Below the pieces are notes generated by a model, which was not told where the DNA came from, did no database searches, and saw only the letters and a program-made list of their open reading frames with translations. A program made the position numbers and the translations under genes. Shown one piece after another: positions 1 to 13,300 of a DNA stretch of 64,000 nucleotides; position 1 is the first letter of the stretch; each line of letters starts with the position of its first letter. This stretch comes from Halichoerus grypus (Eukaryota; Chordata; Mammalia; Carnivora; Phocidae): assembly GCF_964656455.1 (NCBI RefSeq), contig NC_135715.1, positions 41,984,603 through 42,048,602 of the forward strand. Direction: 5' to 3'.

Positions 1-420
1 TGAAAAGAATGCAATAAACCTTGCAATACTTCTCTCTCTCCCTCTCCCTATCTCTTATATAGATATATATATACACACACACACAAAATATAAGTATCAT
101 ACTTAAGTATATATATACATTTGAATAGCCTCATCTTCATTTATTTAAATTCAATTTGAAGTTAAAAATCCACAAGTAACATTCTATGATTAAGTAACTT
201 CACTGTGAATTATACCACAAGTAATAAAGAAATACTGTCAATTTTGTACAATCTTCCTAAAAGCTGAGACAGTCAAGAACCCTTTCTAAGTTAACTTATG
301 AGACTAGAAGTATGCAGATACCGAAATCATAAAAGAAATTATAAAAAAATTATACTAAGAATATAGAAAACATTATTTAAAGTGTTAGCAATCAAACACA
401 CACTTTAAGTGCAAACTCTC
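1..420. other. AT-rich non-coding stretch with pyrimidine/TA/CA simple repeat
   Basis: No gene is visible. Bases 31-90 are a compound low-complexity tract: a CT-rich run, then alternating TA, then a short (AC)n. The remainder is AT-rich sequence that may belong to the decayed L1 that follows, but I cannot align it with confidence. Confidence 0.6.
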
Positions 421-429
421 ACCAAACAA

Positions 430-2330
430 CAAGGAATAAAAGGGGACTTCTTTAATGTAAGTCCATCTTTAAGAAATCTACACTTAACATCTTACTTAAT
501 AGTCAAAGACTGATTTCCTACTATTATTGGGATCAAGGAAAGGATATCCAATCATCACTCTTATTCAATAATTTTTAGAGGTGTTATCCAGTAAAATAAA
601 ACAAGAAAAAAAGCATAGAGCTTGAAAAGAAACATAACTGTCTATATATAAACATTATGGGGACTCTGTAAAATTCCAAAGAATGCACAAAGAGCTACTA
701 ACAATAAGTGAGGTTAGCAATTTTGAAAACTATCCAAATAAAGACATTATGAAATTAGTGTAAGGATAAACTAACATATCAATAAAACAAAATATATAGC
801 CTAGAAATATACCCACACATATAATATCAATTGCTGAATGACAAAAGTATCAAGTTAATTCAGGGTGAACAGATTACTTTTTTTTTTTTTTTAATAATTT
901 ATACTGTACCATCTGGATAAGCTTGGGCAAAAGATAAGAATCAACCACCGCCCCCTGCCCCCCTGCCACTTAACTCCCTACGCAAAATTAATTTGATGAC
1001 TCATACAGGTAAATTCAACATCTGAAAAAATAAGATTTTAAAAAACAGTAGGAGCAAATCTTTGTGGCCTGGGTTAAAGATTTTGTGGGTAAGGGGGCGC
1101 CTGGGTGGCTCAGGCGTTAAGCGTCTGCCTTTGGCTCAGGTCATGATCCCAGGGTCCTGGGATCGAGCCCCGCGTCGGGCTCCCTGCTCCGCGGGAAGCC
1201 TGCTTCTCCCTCTCCCACTCCCCCTGCTTGTGTTCCCTCTCTCGCTGTGTCTCTGTCAAATAAATAAAATCTTAAAAAAAAAAAAAAAAAAAGATTTTGT
1301 GGGTAGGACAAAGAGCATAAACTGTAAAAGAAAATAATGATAAACTGAACTTCATAAAAAAAAAAAAGACCTTGTTAAGGAAATGAATAAGCAGGCCATA
1401 TACTGGAGAAAAATTCAAAGCCCATATCTGAGAAAGGACAGATGCCCATAATATAAAAAGAAAGCATACAACAAGCTGACAAAAAGAAAAAAATAAATAA
1501 TTTTTTAAATGAATAAATATAAGAAAAATTTTTAAATGGCCAAAAGATTTGAATAAACAGCAATGGCAACTAAGCCTATGAAAGGAAGCTCACTATTATC
1601 AGTCATTTGGGAAATGCAAATTAAAGAGCATTGTGATAGTATTACGGATCTACTGGATTGGGAAAAATCAAAAGCAAAAACAAAGATAAACAGAAGCAAA
1701 ATAAAACCCAACAATAAAAAGAGATGACAAGGACATTTAGGAAAGGGAACACTCATGTACTGTGAGAATACAAAGTGATTCACCCACTGGAAAATAATTC
1801 AATAGTCTTAAAGTTTTATGTACACTTATTATATGACCCAGCAACCCCACACTGAGATATGTGTCCAAGAGAAACAACATGCACATGTTCACAAGACCTC
1901 TACACCAATATTTGTGGCTGCTTCATTTACAGTTGCCACATATTTGAAAGAACACAAATATCCATCAACTGAAGAATAGCTAAAAGAATTGTTGTATGTC
2001 AATTCAACGGAGAATACATAAAATAAAAAACACAACACTGGTGAATCTCAAAGCATTTTGCTAACTGAAATAAGACAGACACACAAAGCTATTGACTGCA
2101 TGAGTCCATTCCTATGCCCTTGTGAAAATGACAAAAATATAGAAACAAAAAACAGAGAAATGGTTGCAAGTCCCCAAGGTTGGGAATCACTGACTACAAA
2201 GGATCATGAAGAAAATATTGTGATTATGGAAATTTTCTTTATCTTGATTTGGATTGTGGGTATATACATTTATCAAAACTCATCAGTGAGAACATACCAA
2301 TTTTAAGTCAATAAATATAACAAAAATGTC
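430..2330 (+). mobile_element. Old, degenerate LINE-1 (ORF2 C-terminal half to 3' end), interrupted by a SINE
   Basis: The stretch about 480-760 follows the order of L1 ORF2 reverse-transcriptase coding sequence (an 'ACTCTTATTCAATAATTTTTAG' type of core, then a segment matching the 'AAAGAATCTACAAAAAGCTACTA' region, both badly decayed). After the SINE at 1092-1290 the L1 resumes with the C-terminal ORF2 landmarks: 'GGCCAAAAGATTTGAATAAAC' region near 1538, 'ATGACCCAGCAACCCCAC' at 1834, 'CCATCAACTGAAGAATAG' at 1962. Every frame is broken. It reads as an old L1M-type copy with internal deletions. Exact ends are uncertain. Confidence 0.7.
1092..1290 (+). repeat. Carnivore tRNA-derived SINE (SINEC/Can-SINE), full length
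   Basis: Begins with the tRNA-like head (box A TGGCTCAGGCGTTAAG, box B region GGGATCGAGCCCCGC), then the 'CTCCGCGGGAAGCC' body, AAATAAATAAAATCTT and an 18-A tail. A perfect 15-bp target-site duplication flanks it: AAGATTTTGTGGGTA at 1077-1091 and 1291-1305. Near-consensus body and perfect duplication point to a young insertion into the older L1. The open frame across it (1062-1337) is an accident of the SINE sequence. Confidence 0.96.
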
Positions 2331-2682
2331 TGGGTAAAAGTTAACATGAGCATAAAATTGTATGCTAATTTCTTTAAGTTTATATCCTGCAATTTCTATG
2401 GGTTAGAGGATGAATCCTTCCTGTTTCCCTTTATCTTCCCAGCAACAAGTCTGTCAAACAATTTATGTATTAAATAAGTATGTGTTGACTAGCAAATGAC
2501 AAATCCAGTAAATAATTCTAATACATAATGCATATAACATGGGGATTAAGTCAATGTGATGGGAAAAGAAAGAAAGAAAGAGAAAGAAAGAAAGAAAAAA
2601 TGAGTTCAAACTATTGAGTCAAGATCTCCAGAAAGAGAAATTACAACTAACAGATATAGGAAGGAAGGGTTTAGGTGGGATA
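2331..2682. other. Non-coding interval with (GAAA)n microsatellite
   Basis: No gene is seen. A purine-only (GAAA)n tract runs from about 2562 to 2600; it has no SINE or L1 tail attached that I can recognise. Confidence 0.65.
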
Positions 2683-3050
2683 TGTTATGCAACAAATGTT
2701 GTGTACCTCTAAAATTCAAATGTTAAAACCCTACCCTCAATGAGATGGTATTAGAAGGTGGGACCTTTTAAGGTAATTAGAATTAGATGAGGTCATGTGG
2801 ATAGAGCCCCCATTAATCAGATTAGTATCCTTTGTAAGGGTCAGAATTAGCTTTCTCTGTTTTCCTGCCATGTGAGGATACGATGAGAAGTTAGCCATCT
2901 GCAGCCCAGAAAAGAGCTTTCATCATTACCCAACAATGCTGGCACCCTGATTTCAGATTTTCAGCCGCAAGAACTATGAGAAACAAATTTCTGTTGATAA
3001 GCCATGCAATTTATGGTATTTTGTTACAGCAGCCTGAGCTGACTGAAACA
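2683..3050 (+). mobile_element. MaLR-type solo LTR (MLT1/MST-like)
   Basis: The 368-bp segment follows the MaLR LTR plan in order: TGTTATG start, 'AAATTCAAATGTTAAAACCCTA' near 2711, 'ATGGTATTAGAAGGTGGGACC' near 2745, 'CCATGTGAGGATAC' near 2869, 'AAATTTCTGTTGATAAGCC' near 2984, and 'TATTTTGTTACAGCAGCC' before a terminal ACA. It is non-autonomous and ancient. No internal region follows, so it looks like a solo LTR. Subfamily is not resolved. Confidence 0.8.
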
Positions 3051-3562
3051 GAGTATTTTGAGATCTTGTTTGACAAGATACTTTATCAAGAATTCTTAAC
3101 ATTTCACTGGGTTAAAAGGCAAGCTAATGGAAACCTCTATCGTTTTTGGAAATATATAAAACATAACAAATGAATATATTACACCTGCCACTATGCCTAA
3201 CAATTCATACATATACCGTCAAGTATCACGGGGCAACTTGTGGGTCAGGTGCTCACGATGTCTTCATTTCCATTTAAGAAAGGAAAACAACTTGCCCAAG
3301 GACACGGAGTGTAGAGCTTGAGCCTGTAGCTTCAGAACTGTCAAACTCCCATCTTTTACCTTTATGAGATGCTGCCCCTCCAATGGTAAACTGCCTAATC
3401 AGTGCTGTAAGTGCAAAGAAAGAGAACGTGGTAAACTGGGTATTATTGAACCAAGAAACTCTCACAAAAGCTCTTGAATAAAAAGACTCAAATTTAGAAC
3501 ACACTGCATTGAATATCATGGGGATAGAACATTCAAACAAATCACCACATTTAGTTCTCAAT
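3051..3562. other. Unique-looking non-coding sequence
   Basis: No repeat or gene recognised. A 95-codon open frame on the reverse strand (3274-3561) has no recognisable protein features and no neighbours supporting it. Confidence 0.5.
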
Positions 3563-3580
3563 GGAATGTGAGAATTCTTT

Positions 3581-3772
3581 TTGTAAAGATTTTATTTATT
3601 TATTTGACAGACAGAGAGAGAGCACAAGTAGGCAGAGCAGCAGGCAGAGGGAGAGGGAGAAGCAGGCTTCCTGCTGAGCAGGGAGCCCGATGCGGGGCTC
3701 GATCCCAGGACCCTGGGATCATGACCTGAGCCGAAGGCAGACGCTTAACTGACTGAGCCACCCAGGCGCCCC
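3581..3772 (-). repeat. SINEC, full length, reverse
   Basis: Reads in reverse complement: 'AAGATTTTATTTATTTATTTG' (A-rich tail), polypurine body, and 'GAGCCACCCAGGCGCCCC' at the head end. A perfect 18-bp target-site duplication, GGAATGTGAGAATTCTTT, lies at 3563-3580 and 3773-3790. This is the longest perfect short-form duplication in the window, indicating a recent insertion. Confidence 0.96.
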
Positions 3773-3790
3773 GGAATGTGAGAATTCTTT

Positions 3791-5991
3791 ACGGAAATAA
3801 AAGCTGAGTAATTTGATTGCTCTACAGTAATTGGGAATGGGTGAACAGAGTTTTCAGAAGGGGGGAATAATCTTAACGGAACTAAGGTAACCCATTAACT
3901 ATGTGCATCAGCAAATAATTCAAAGTAAACTAAAAAAACTACTGTCTTCTTTGTTCTTTGAGAAATTTTCTAGATGTAACAGCTTATTAAGTAGGTTAAA
4001 GGTTAAGCTGTAGTACAAAGAGTTCCCAAAATATAGTAGGTTAAGGAATATAGGGATTTATCTTCCTTATAACTGTCCTGAGGTAAGAGGTCCAGGTTGG
4101 TTAGACAACTCTGCCCCATGGATTCACTCAGCAACCAAGATCTTTACCATGTTTCTCTGCTATCCCACAGGGCATTGGCCTTGTCTGTGGTATCAAACTG
4201 AATTTCCCATTGTCCACTTTCAAGGTTGTGAAAATATAAAGACAATATGGGTGAGTGAGTAACTAATATTTTCAAGACTGGACCCCAAATTGTCATACAT
4301 AATTGAGCTCACTTTTCATTGTCAAGAGATTAGTCATAGGCCACACTTCACAGCAAGTAAGCTGGGAAATATAGTCACTATTAGATGGCCGTATCTCCAG
4401 TTATAATAGAACAAGGAAGGAATGAAATCTGGCCAATGGCCAACAAACTTCACCTCTTGTTGGTATGTCCATGTGGGCTAATGGATGTGTCACGGCACAA
4501 CTGCATGTACCATCAATGCACCAAAGTTAACGTACTCTTTATCACAGTGCATTTGTTTATGAAATATAAGGATGAAATGACATTGTTCTGATATCCACTG
4601 TTTAAAAATAACACTTAGATGTTTTTTTCTCCTTCCGTCCATTTAATAGGATAACCTCTGATCCCTTATATTTTCAGATGACTACTAATATTCTACTTTA
4701 TCAGCTGATCAAAAGCTCTTTCAGAAGCATAGCACATGCACTAGATGTAATTTAAAGCTAGATTTATGGTGTAAAGCAAGGTTGTACAAATAAGAAACAT
4801 TAAAAATATTACTTTTGAAATTAAGATGCAATTTTGAAGCTATGCATTCTGTTTTCGGTAACATAACATTTTTAGTATATCTATTTTTACATACTTGTTC
4901 TATTTCAATTCATACAACTGAGCTCACAAAATAAGCAGTTTCTAATTTGAGACCTCCTTAAAATGTGCCCCCAATTACTTTACATTGTCACCAAAATTAC
5001 TATGAAATAATGTACCCTTTAAGAAAGTGCATTCAGAAATTCCTTCATGAAACATAAATGTGTTTCCTAAGAAGCATGAGCACTTTAGCACTCATTCATC
5101 CCTAACCTCCCTTCCCAACCTTTAAAGATCAGCTTTATCCAGATCACCACTCTTCCAATAAAAATTTAATGCAGACCAGAACTGTGAGAGGAACGTGAAA
5201 TTTAAAATTTTCTAGAAGCCACATTTTAAAAAGTTGAAACCATTGAAATTTTATATTTTATTTAAGCCTATATATTCAAAATACTATCATGTCAGAATAT
5301 AATCGATATATAAATATTGCTAACATAGTTTATGTTATTTTTTACACTAAGTTTTTGAAACCTGATATGCATTTCATGCTTACACATGTTAAATCTGAAT
5401 ATCAAAAGGTTCAATACCTACATGTGGCTAGTGACTACTATACTGGATGGAACAGTTATAAAACAGGGAAAACAAATGATTTTTAAATATATTTTAGTAG
5501 GGAAAGATATAAAACAATAAAAACAATTTATTAAAGTTTACAGAATTCTGGAAGATAAAAATCCAGTTAAAAAATATATAGGAAGAAGCAATGACAACTG
5601 CAAAAACAAATAATGGAAGTAAGGTGTTCAGCACCTGATTTCTGAGCAAAAAAGTATGCCAAGCACAAAAAATCTGCAACGCTAATGCCTAAAAATGAAA
5701 TTCCAGCTATATTTTAGGAACAGTAAAAAGGCCAGTTGCTTTAAAGCAGAGAGAACAAAGCAGAAAGTCTAGAAATTAAGACAGGAGATGCAACAAGGAC
5801 CAGATCAAATATAGCCCTACAGAAATTATAATATAATGGCTTTTACTGTAAGAGAACTGTGGAGATACTAGAGCACTCTGAGTACAAAAGGGGCAAGATT
5901 TAGTCTGTATTTTTAAATATCACCCAGAGTTCTTAAGAATATGTTATGTGGACAAAGGGCCTTCCTGTGTTGAGACTGAACTGAAAGTAGG
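3791..5991. other. AT-rich non-coding interval, no gene recognised
   Basis: I see no coding exon, SINE or L1 here. The part about 4010-4480 (with 'GCTGGGAAATATAGTCACT' at 4361) has the feel of an old interspersed repeat but I cannot assign a family. Short open frames at 4385-4591, 5289-5486 and 5494-5679 have low-complexity or ordinary random-frame composition. Confidence 0.5.
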
Positions 5992-6311
5992 TGTAGTGGT
6001 TTCTGAGGGCCACTGTAACAAACACCACACACTGACAGGGTGGCTTAACGTAACATATTTTTCTCACTCAGTTCTGAAGGAGAGAAGTCTGAAATCAAGG
6101 TGTTGGACATGCCTTCTCTGAAATTCTTGGGGGAAAGATCCTTCCTTGCTTTTCCCTAGCTTCTGACGGTTGCTGGATAGGGTTGACTTCATCTTAACTG
6201 ATTATCATCTACAAAGACACTATTTCCAAACAAGGTCACATTTACTTATATTCACACCTGCAGTTAGGACTTGAACCTATCTTTTAGGGGGATACATTCA
6301 GCCTCCAATAG
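5992..6311 (-). mobile_element. MLT1-type MaLR LTR, reverse orientation, internally deleted
   Basis: Reverse-complement MLT1 landmarks occur in order: 'GGGTGGCTTAACGTAACAT' near 6039, 'TCTGAAATCAAGGTGTTGG' near 6088, 'CTTCATCTTAACTGATTA' near 6187, 'CAAAGACACTATTTCCAAAC' near 6212, 'AAGGTCACATTTACTTA' near 6232, and 'GTTAGGACTTGAACCTATC' near 6263. The central portion normally found between the second and third landmarks is shortened. It is ancient and non-coding. Confidence 0.85.
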
Positions 6312-6427
6312 GGAGCGAGGATGGAAGTAGGAGGACCACTTAGGAGAATATTTTAGCAAAACAGATGGGAGACTGCCCTGAGTGAAGACATGCAGTAAAA
6401 ACCATGCAGTTAAAATGACTGTGAGGG

Positions 6428-6621
6428 GGGCGCCTGGATGGCTCAGTTGGTTAAGCGACTGCCTTCGGCTCAGGTCATGATCCCGGAGTCCCGGGATCGA
6501 GTCCCGCATCGGGCTCCCTGCTCAGCAGGGAGTCTGCTTCTCCCTCTGACCCTCCCCCCCTCTCATGTGCTCTCTCTCTCTCTCTCAAATAAATAAATAA
6601 AATCTTTAAAAAAAAAATAAA
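6428..6621 (+). repeat. SINEC, full length ('CAGGGAGTCTGC' body)
   Basis: Head GGGCGCCTGGATGGCTCAG, 'GGTTAAGCGACTGCC', body 'CAGCAGGGAGTCTGCTTCTC', a CT-rich run and an AAATAAATAAATAAAATCTTT tail. Duplication TAAAATGACTGTGAGGG at 6411-6427 and 6622-6638 is perfect. This body type ('GACTGCC...CAGGGAGTCTGC') recurs at 16039, 28772 and 51034. Confidence 0.95.
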
Positions 6622-6638
6622 TAAAATGACTGTGAGGG

Positions 6639-8579
6639 ATGTAAGATATGAAGGCAGAATAGTGTGTATGTGTGTGCTTGTGCATGCGTGCATGTGTGTG
6701 TGTGTGTGTGTGTGTGCACGTGCACATGCCTGAGTGAGAAAGGAGAGGAGAGGAGGAAAGAAAGTGCCAAATTAATTTGAAAAATGTGAAGTAAATATTT
6801 TCAAAGACCAACATTTCAGACAGGAATCTTCTGGTTAATGAGTTTCTCCTTCAAATACAGAAAAGGCTATTAATTAGCTGTTCATCTGAATAAAGGAAAT
6901 AAAGATAACTTAAGAAATGGAAGTCCAATAGTAATAGCCTCTTAGAAAGTATCAAGATGTTATCAGACAGTAAATTTAACTGTACTTCTAATACCAATTA
7001 AATATATTAACAACTTAATAGGAGGTAGAGAACAGTATCATTTTAAAGTAGTTTTTAGAGAAGAAAGACGCTAATATACATATTATCTTTTTTGAGCTCA
7101 GCTAAAAGTAAACTGCATTTAAAAACTATTATCTTAAAGGGTTTTAACTCTAAAAACCATAATATTTAATGAGCTCTTTCTTAGAATCTAAACCCAGTAA
7201 TTGTTTATATATTTTAATATCCTACCATCATCCGTAATGATCATGCATGTTTTACAAAGAATTGCAGGTTTAATATAAGTTGATTGATTATTACCAGTGT
7301 ACAATATTCATTACCTATCTTTGGTAGTTCTACTGTATTTTTAAGTATATTTAAAATTTTATGTTCATGACTGACACTTCTGAATAGGACAATTTACTCT
7401 CAATAAGGAAATGATTTTGCAGAACTTATTACTAAGATGGATAACAACTGAGTTGGCACAAACTTCAGAGTAGCTACCCAGCATAAAATAGTGCGGTAAA
7501 TGAATCAGCAATTGAGGTGTAATGCCAAAAATGAGGACTTCTGAATTTTAGGGATTCTTGAATTTGGGAATCTATTTGGTTATTCCTCACAGAAGAGCTG
7601 CAATATCTGCAAAAGCTACTTGAAATCAAGTTTTCTGTGTTAGGAAAATTATTTGTAGCTTTTGAAAGGAAGGTTAACAATTTGAAAAATGAAATAATAC
7701 ACAAGTAATAAGCATGTAAATTTTAGTAACTTTTAAGTGGAATTTCAAAGTTTCTTTATACATTTAAAATGTTCCAGAGGGACTAAAATGTAACTCTGGT
7801 ATTATTTTCCTATTACTGTTCAATACAAATAAATATTTTCTTTATTTTTTTGCATAGTTGCTGGAGTTCTTATTAATTAACCAGTCAACCTTCACATCTT
7901 AGTACCCTTAAACAGCAACTTACGACTTTAGAATTTGACTGTGATATACATTGATTATTGATCCTTTTTTCTTTAACAGCAAAACTGCAAAAATTTCGGT
8001 CAATTGTGTTGGAACCAACAATTATATGGCATTTAATTATTAATTTAAAATGATATTTAACAAAAATAAATTTCAGGTATTAAACTATCACTAACACACA
8101 TTTACAAATTAATTAACTTTAAATTCAATTTAATATACTTTACATAAACCATAATACAGCAATATACTTTGGAAATATGTTTATCATAGCATATATATGT
8201 ATTATGAAAAAGCATGAAAATGAAACACAGATGTTTATTATGATTAAAATTATAAATTTTCTATATATATTTTAATAGAACTTTTTATATAAATTAGTTT
8301 CTGAATCTTCTTCACTAAGGAAGTAGTTATATTCCTAATTTGACAAAGGGAAATATTCTGGGACAGAGATATCAATTTGTGTCAGGATACCACCTCCTTG
8401 CTTAAGGTCCTTTACACCTAAAACTTTAGTGTTTTGTTTCCTTAACTATGTATTTGCTCAACATTTATTCTTTATTAAAAACATTTCCTATCCCCTTCTA
8501 CTCATCCATGTCCATCACTAACATAGGCTACTAGGTAGGCCATATCTGCCCCCTAATCTGGGTCCACAGGCACCCCAGT
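6639..8579. other. AT-rich non-coding interval with a (GT)n tract
   Basis: A (TG)n tract with GCATGC/GCACGTGC interruptions spans about 6662-6728. The rest, notably 6800-8480, is strongly AT-rich, and I recognise no gene or repeat in it. The small reverse frame at 7474-7704 shows no protein motif. Confidence 0.55.
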
Positions 8580-10311
8580 ACTCTACATGCTTTGCCCACA
8601 CATGCCCCTACCCCGTGGTCAGCTCAATGTGCATATCTTCAACAGCATTCAGAGTAGGCCTTTGCAGAGAGTCAGTGAGCACACATAGAAAGCCAACTCA
8701 AATCTACAGGACTGGGAAAAACAAACGAGAGACTGTCAGCAACCAATCTGGCTTTGCAAACACACACTCTTAAAAATTCCCCTACAAGAAGGAATAAGAA
8801 GTGTGGAGCAGGCACATCCATAGGAAAGGTCTGAGAATGCTTCACAATCTCTGACAGGGCTGATGGAAGGTATATCTCCTGAAGCCAGTCAGTAAAGACT
8901 GGAGGAGGCAACTACTTCTTCAATGTGAACACAACTATTCAAGGGTCAAAAAACATGGTAAAAAAATCATGGAAACATGACACCACCAAAAAAAAAAAAA
9001 GGAAAGGAAGAATGAAAGAAAAAGAAAAAGACTATCTTCTAGTAACCAACACCAAAAAATGGGATATCCGCAATTTGCCTGATAAAGACACCAAAACAGT
9101 TGTTTTCAGGAAGCTCAGTAAGCAACAAGAAAACACAGAAAGACATTTCATTGATCAATAAAACAACATATGAACAAACTTGAGAAGTTTAGATAAAAAT
9201 AATAAACAGAAATTCTAGAGCTACGGAGATCTATGAATAAAATGTAAAATACAATAGAGAGCATCAAAGAAGATTTAAACAGAAAAAATAATCCATGAAG
9301 TAGAAGACATATTTGAAATGATCCAATCAGAGAAAAACAAGGAAAACAATATAAAAGAATGAAGAAAGCCTACGTAAATTATGGAATATCATAAAAAGAA
9401 ACAATCTATGCATTACTGAAGTCCCTTAAGAAGGAGAGAAAAAGAAAGGGACAGAAAACTTAAAGATATTATGGCTGAGAACTTCCCAAATCTGGGAGAC
9501 TTATAGATATGTACGTTCATGAAGCCCATAGATCCACCCCAAAATTTTAATACCAAAAATTTGTCTTCAAGTTACATTATAATAAAACTGTCTAAAATCA
9601 AAGACGAGGAGAATTATAAAATAGCAAGAGAAAAAACTCACATACAAGGGAATCCCCATAAGACTATTACTGGCTTTCTTAGCAGACACCTTGGAAGCCA
9701 GGAGAGGTAGGATGATATAAAGTATGGGAAGAAAGTAACAGCCATCCAAGAACATTTTACCCACCAAAGCTGTCTTTCAGAAGTGAAGGAGATATAAGAC
9801 TTTTTCAAATAAAAGTTGAGGGAGTTCATTCACTAGACACACCTTACAAGAAATGATGAAAGGGGTTCATCAAACTAAAATAAAAGGGCTAACTGGTAAC
9901 ATAAAAACATAGGAAAATATAAAACACAGTGGTAAAACTAAGTATACAGTGAAACTGAGAATCTGCTAATATGTCAATTTGGTGGTATGCTAAAAACCTA
10001 ACTCTAGTACAAGGATTAAAGGATAAAAATATTAATAATAACTATTAGATTATAATAATTTGTTAATTATAAATAATTCAGAAAAAGGTAAATTATGATA
10101 TCGAAAATATAAAATGGCTTGGGGGAGATAAAAGATATAGTTTTTGTGTGCAAGCTAAGTTGTTAACAACTTAAAGTAGTCTGTTACTGTTATGTCTATA
10201 AACCGTTCTATGTAAGCCTCATGGTAACTACAGAGCAAAAATCCATTGTAGACACCCAGAAGATAAATGAATCAAAACATACTACTATAGAAAACCAGTA
10301 ATTTATTAAAG
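8580..10311 (+). mobile_element. Old LINE-1 5' part: 5'UTR, ORF1 region, inter-ORF region
   Basis: The order is that of an old mammalian L1M 5' half. 'GACTGTCAGCAACCAATC' and 'CTCTGACAGGGCTG' (8732-8862) match the 5'UTR type. 'GAGAACTTCCCAAATCTGGG' (9477) and 'TACCCACCAAAGCTGTCTTTC' (9759) match the ORF1-side region. 'TATGTAAGCCTCATGGTAAC' (10210) is the inter-ORF linker. All frames are interrupted. The copy stops before any ORF2 sequence, exactly where the next L1 5'UTR begins. The 5' boundary is approximate. Confidence 0.75.
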
Positions 10312-13300
10312 AGAGGGGTCCAAGATGGAGGTAAAGAAAGATTCCTGAACTCACCTCCTCCCATGGACATACCAAATCTACAGCTAGATATAAATAATTT
10401 CCATCTGAAAAAGATACGAAAACCAGATGAACAGCTCCTCCACAACAAATGACAAAAGAATCACATTGATATGGGTAGGACACGCAGAGACACAGTCTCA
10501 CCAAAAAAAAAAAAAAAAAAAAAAAACCCCTACCCCCAGCATGGCAAGACACAGTGGGGAGGGATCTCACTAGCCAGGCACTCTATCCAGAATAAAGAGA
10601 GGTTGGTGCTCCACAATGGGCACCCCACCTCCTGGAATCTGCACCAGAGAGACCAGAACCAGAATGTCTGCTTAGAAAACCAATGAGATTGACATCCAGA
10701 AGTCCCAAAGTGCTAGAGGAAACTGAGGTTCCCCCTTTGGAAGGATTGTGTGCAGTCACACTTGCCCTAAAACACAGTGAATAAAACAGCAGTTTGCAAA
10801 GCACCAAGACTATATTTGAGGGAGATTCATTTGCTGATCTAGGTACACTGGCTAGAGGGATGAGAGACAGCTGAGACACTCCTTGGAAACAGAGGTGCTG
10901 GTGGATACCATTGTTGTACTCTCCACCTGGCCTGCTAACAAAAGTGAGCAAGCTTGGGTATGGCACCCTCTTGTTGCTTTGCTGAGATGGGCAAGTGTGA
11001 GAAGTGGCAGTATTTGCCAAGGCAGGAGAATATGGGCATTTGCAGCACTCCCCCACTTTCTGACTGCAGTAGGTGAGCCCAAATAGTTGCAGAACTCTCC
11101 TGCTCTCTAGCCAAAGTCTGGGAGCAAGTGGGTGGTTATGACACTTACCCTCAATCCTCTAAAGCTTAAAGCCCATGCATGCAAAAGACAAAGCACTCTC
11201 TAGCTGCAATGCTGAAGCCCACCAATGTACACAACCAGGACATTTTTCCCAATGCCTTTCTGAAACTGGGGAGCATACCCTGTCCCCTATGCTCTCCAGC
11301 TGCTTAGCTAAAATGAGCAAGAATGCACAGGGGACAATATTTGATTATTTGCCCCTCACGACCATGAGTGCTGGTGTATCTGAGCTCCACAGACCTGCAA
11401 CAATTTGGAAGACAGTTCTTGGTTGGCCACCACCCATAGGGTACTATACAGAGAGCAGAATGAAACACAACCCCAGTTTTCCTGTGAAAAAGGCCTATTT
11501 ACGTAGCTTGAAGATTCATCCTGAGGGACAGACTTCAGGTTTCACATACATCTAGAAGTTAAGGGGGCACTCCTGGAGAACATAGGCAAGGAGACACCAT
11601 CCTTGTGTACCTCCCTGGGCTAACTACGTTTCAATGAGACTTCCCAGAAAGAAGTTTATATACTCATCTGGAGCCTCAATTGTTCAAATTGTTGCCTATG
11701 GGACACCTACAGATCTCCTGGTCTGGTGGCCAGCAGGGATCTATAGGCCTATATATATTTTCATACTTTAAAAGTTGTTGCCTTACGGTCTAGCTTCCAA
11801 TCATCCTGAAACTATGTGTTAAATGAGATTCCTCCCCTTAGATCACAGAAAGATCTTGGTACATCCTCAACAACAGGATCATATCAAGAATAAATCAGGC
11901 AGTTTAGATAATCATAAAGGTTTGAGAGACAACCAAGAGCTAATGCAAGGTTGAAAGAGAAGGAATATTACCTACACAAGGCTCTTCCTTCAAAACTGAG
12001 AGACATAGCTGTTTCACCTAATCCATAGAAACAAAGACAGAGTCAACCAAACTGAGGAAACAAATATGTTCCAAATAGAAGAACAAGACAAAACCTCACA
12101 AAAAGACCTCAGTGATACGGAGGTTGAAGAATTCAAAGTAATGGTCATAAAGATACTCAACAAACTCAGTAGAAGAATGGATGAAAACAGTGAGAACTTC
12201 ACAAAGAGAAAGAAAACATAAGAAACTACCAAACAGAAGTCAAAGAGTTCAAGAATATAATAACTGAACTGAAAAACATACTAGTTGTTCAAAAGTGGAC
12301 TGGATGAAGTAGAAGAGCAGCAAGATCAGCAAGCAGGAAGATAAAGTAATGGAACTCACAAAGATATAGAAGCAAAAAAAAAAAAAAAGAATTTTAAAAA
12401 ATGAAGATAATGTTAAGGCGCCTCTGGGACAGGATTAAGCCAAATAACATTCACATCATTGGGGTCCCAGAAGGAGAACAGAGAGAAATGGAAAGAAACT
12501 ATATTTGAAAAAATAATGACTGAAAACTTCCCTAAACTGGAAAAGGAAACAGACAGCCAGGTCTAGGAATCCCAAATAACATAAACCCAAAGATAGCCAT
12601 AGCAAGACACATTATAATTAAAATGTCAAAAGTTAAAGATAAAAAAGAATCTTAAAAGCAGTAAGAGAAAAACACAATTTTATGTACACAGGAAATCCCA
12701 TAAAGCTATCAGCAGATTTCTCAACAGAAATTTTACAAGCCAAAAGGGGTGACAACATACTCAAATGCTGAAAGAAAAAACTTCCAATCAAGAATATTCT
12801 ACCAGGCAAGGTTATCATTTCAGATTTGAGGAAGAGATTAAAATTTTTCCAGACAAGCAAAAGCTAAAGGAGTTCATCATTACTAAGCTGGACTTACAAA
12901 AAAATATTAAAAAGACCTCTTTAAGCTGAAAAGAAATGGCACTAATAGCAAGAAAACACATGAAAGTAAAAATCTCATGAAAAGGGTAAATGTATAGTAC
13001 AGATGGTAGATTAATCATTACAGAGCTACTAGTAAGGTAAAAAGACAAAAATAGTAAAATTAAAACTACAACATTTATTAAGGAAAACACTAAAATAAAA
13101 GATGTAAAAAGTGACATCAAAACATAAAATATGAAGGAAGGAATAAAAATGTAGAGTTTTGGAATGTGTCCTAATTTAAGTTGCTACCAACTTAAAATAG
13201 ACTGTTATATATATAGGAAGATACCTGTTAATCTAATGATAGCCCTGAGGCAAAAACTTATAGTAAATACAGAAAAAAAATGAAGAATGAATCTAAATAT

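Noticed and set aside
1092..1180. Possible tRNA genes (box A and B-like motifs)
   Set aside because: All such hits sit in SINE heads, lack a foldable cloverleaf, and continue into SINE bodies.
1062..1337. Recurring predicted peptide with 'SWDRAP...CSAGSLLLPLPLPLLVFPLSLCL' in many frames, looking like a conserved membrane protein family
   Set aside because: It is the translation of the SINE body and appears wherever a SINEC copy lies in the right frame. The repeat explains the similarity; there is no gene.
10583..11086. Long overlapping frames of up to 157 codons on both strands
   Set aside because: They fall in the GC-richer 5'UTR of the L1 at 10312. Composition there lowers stop frequency; no domain is visible.
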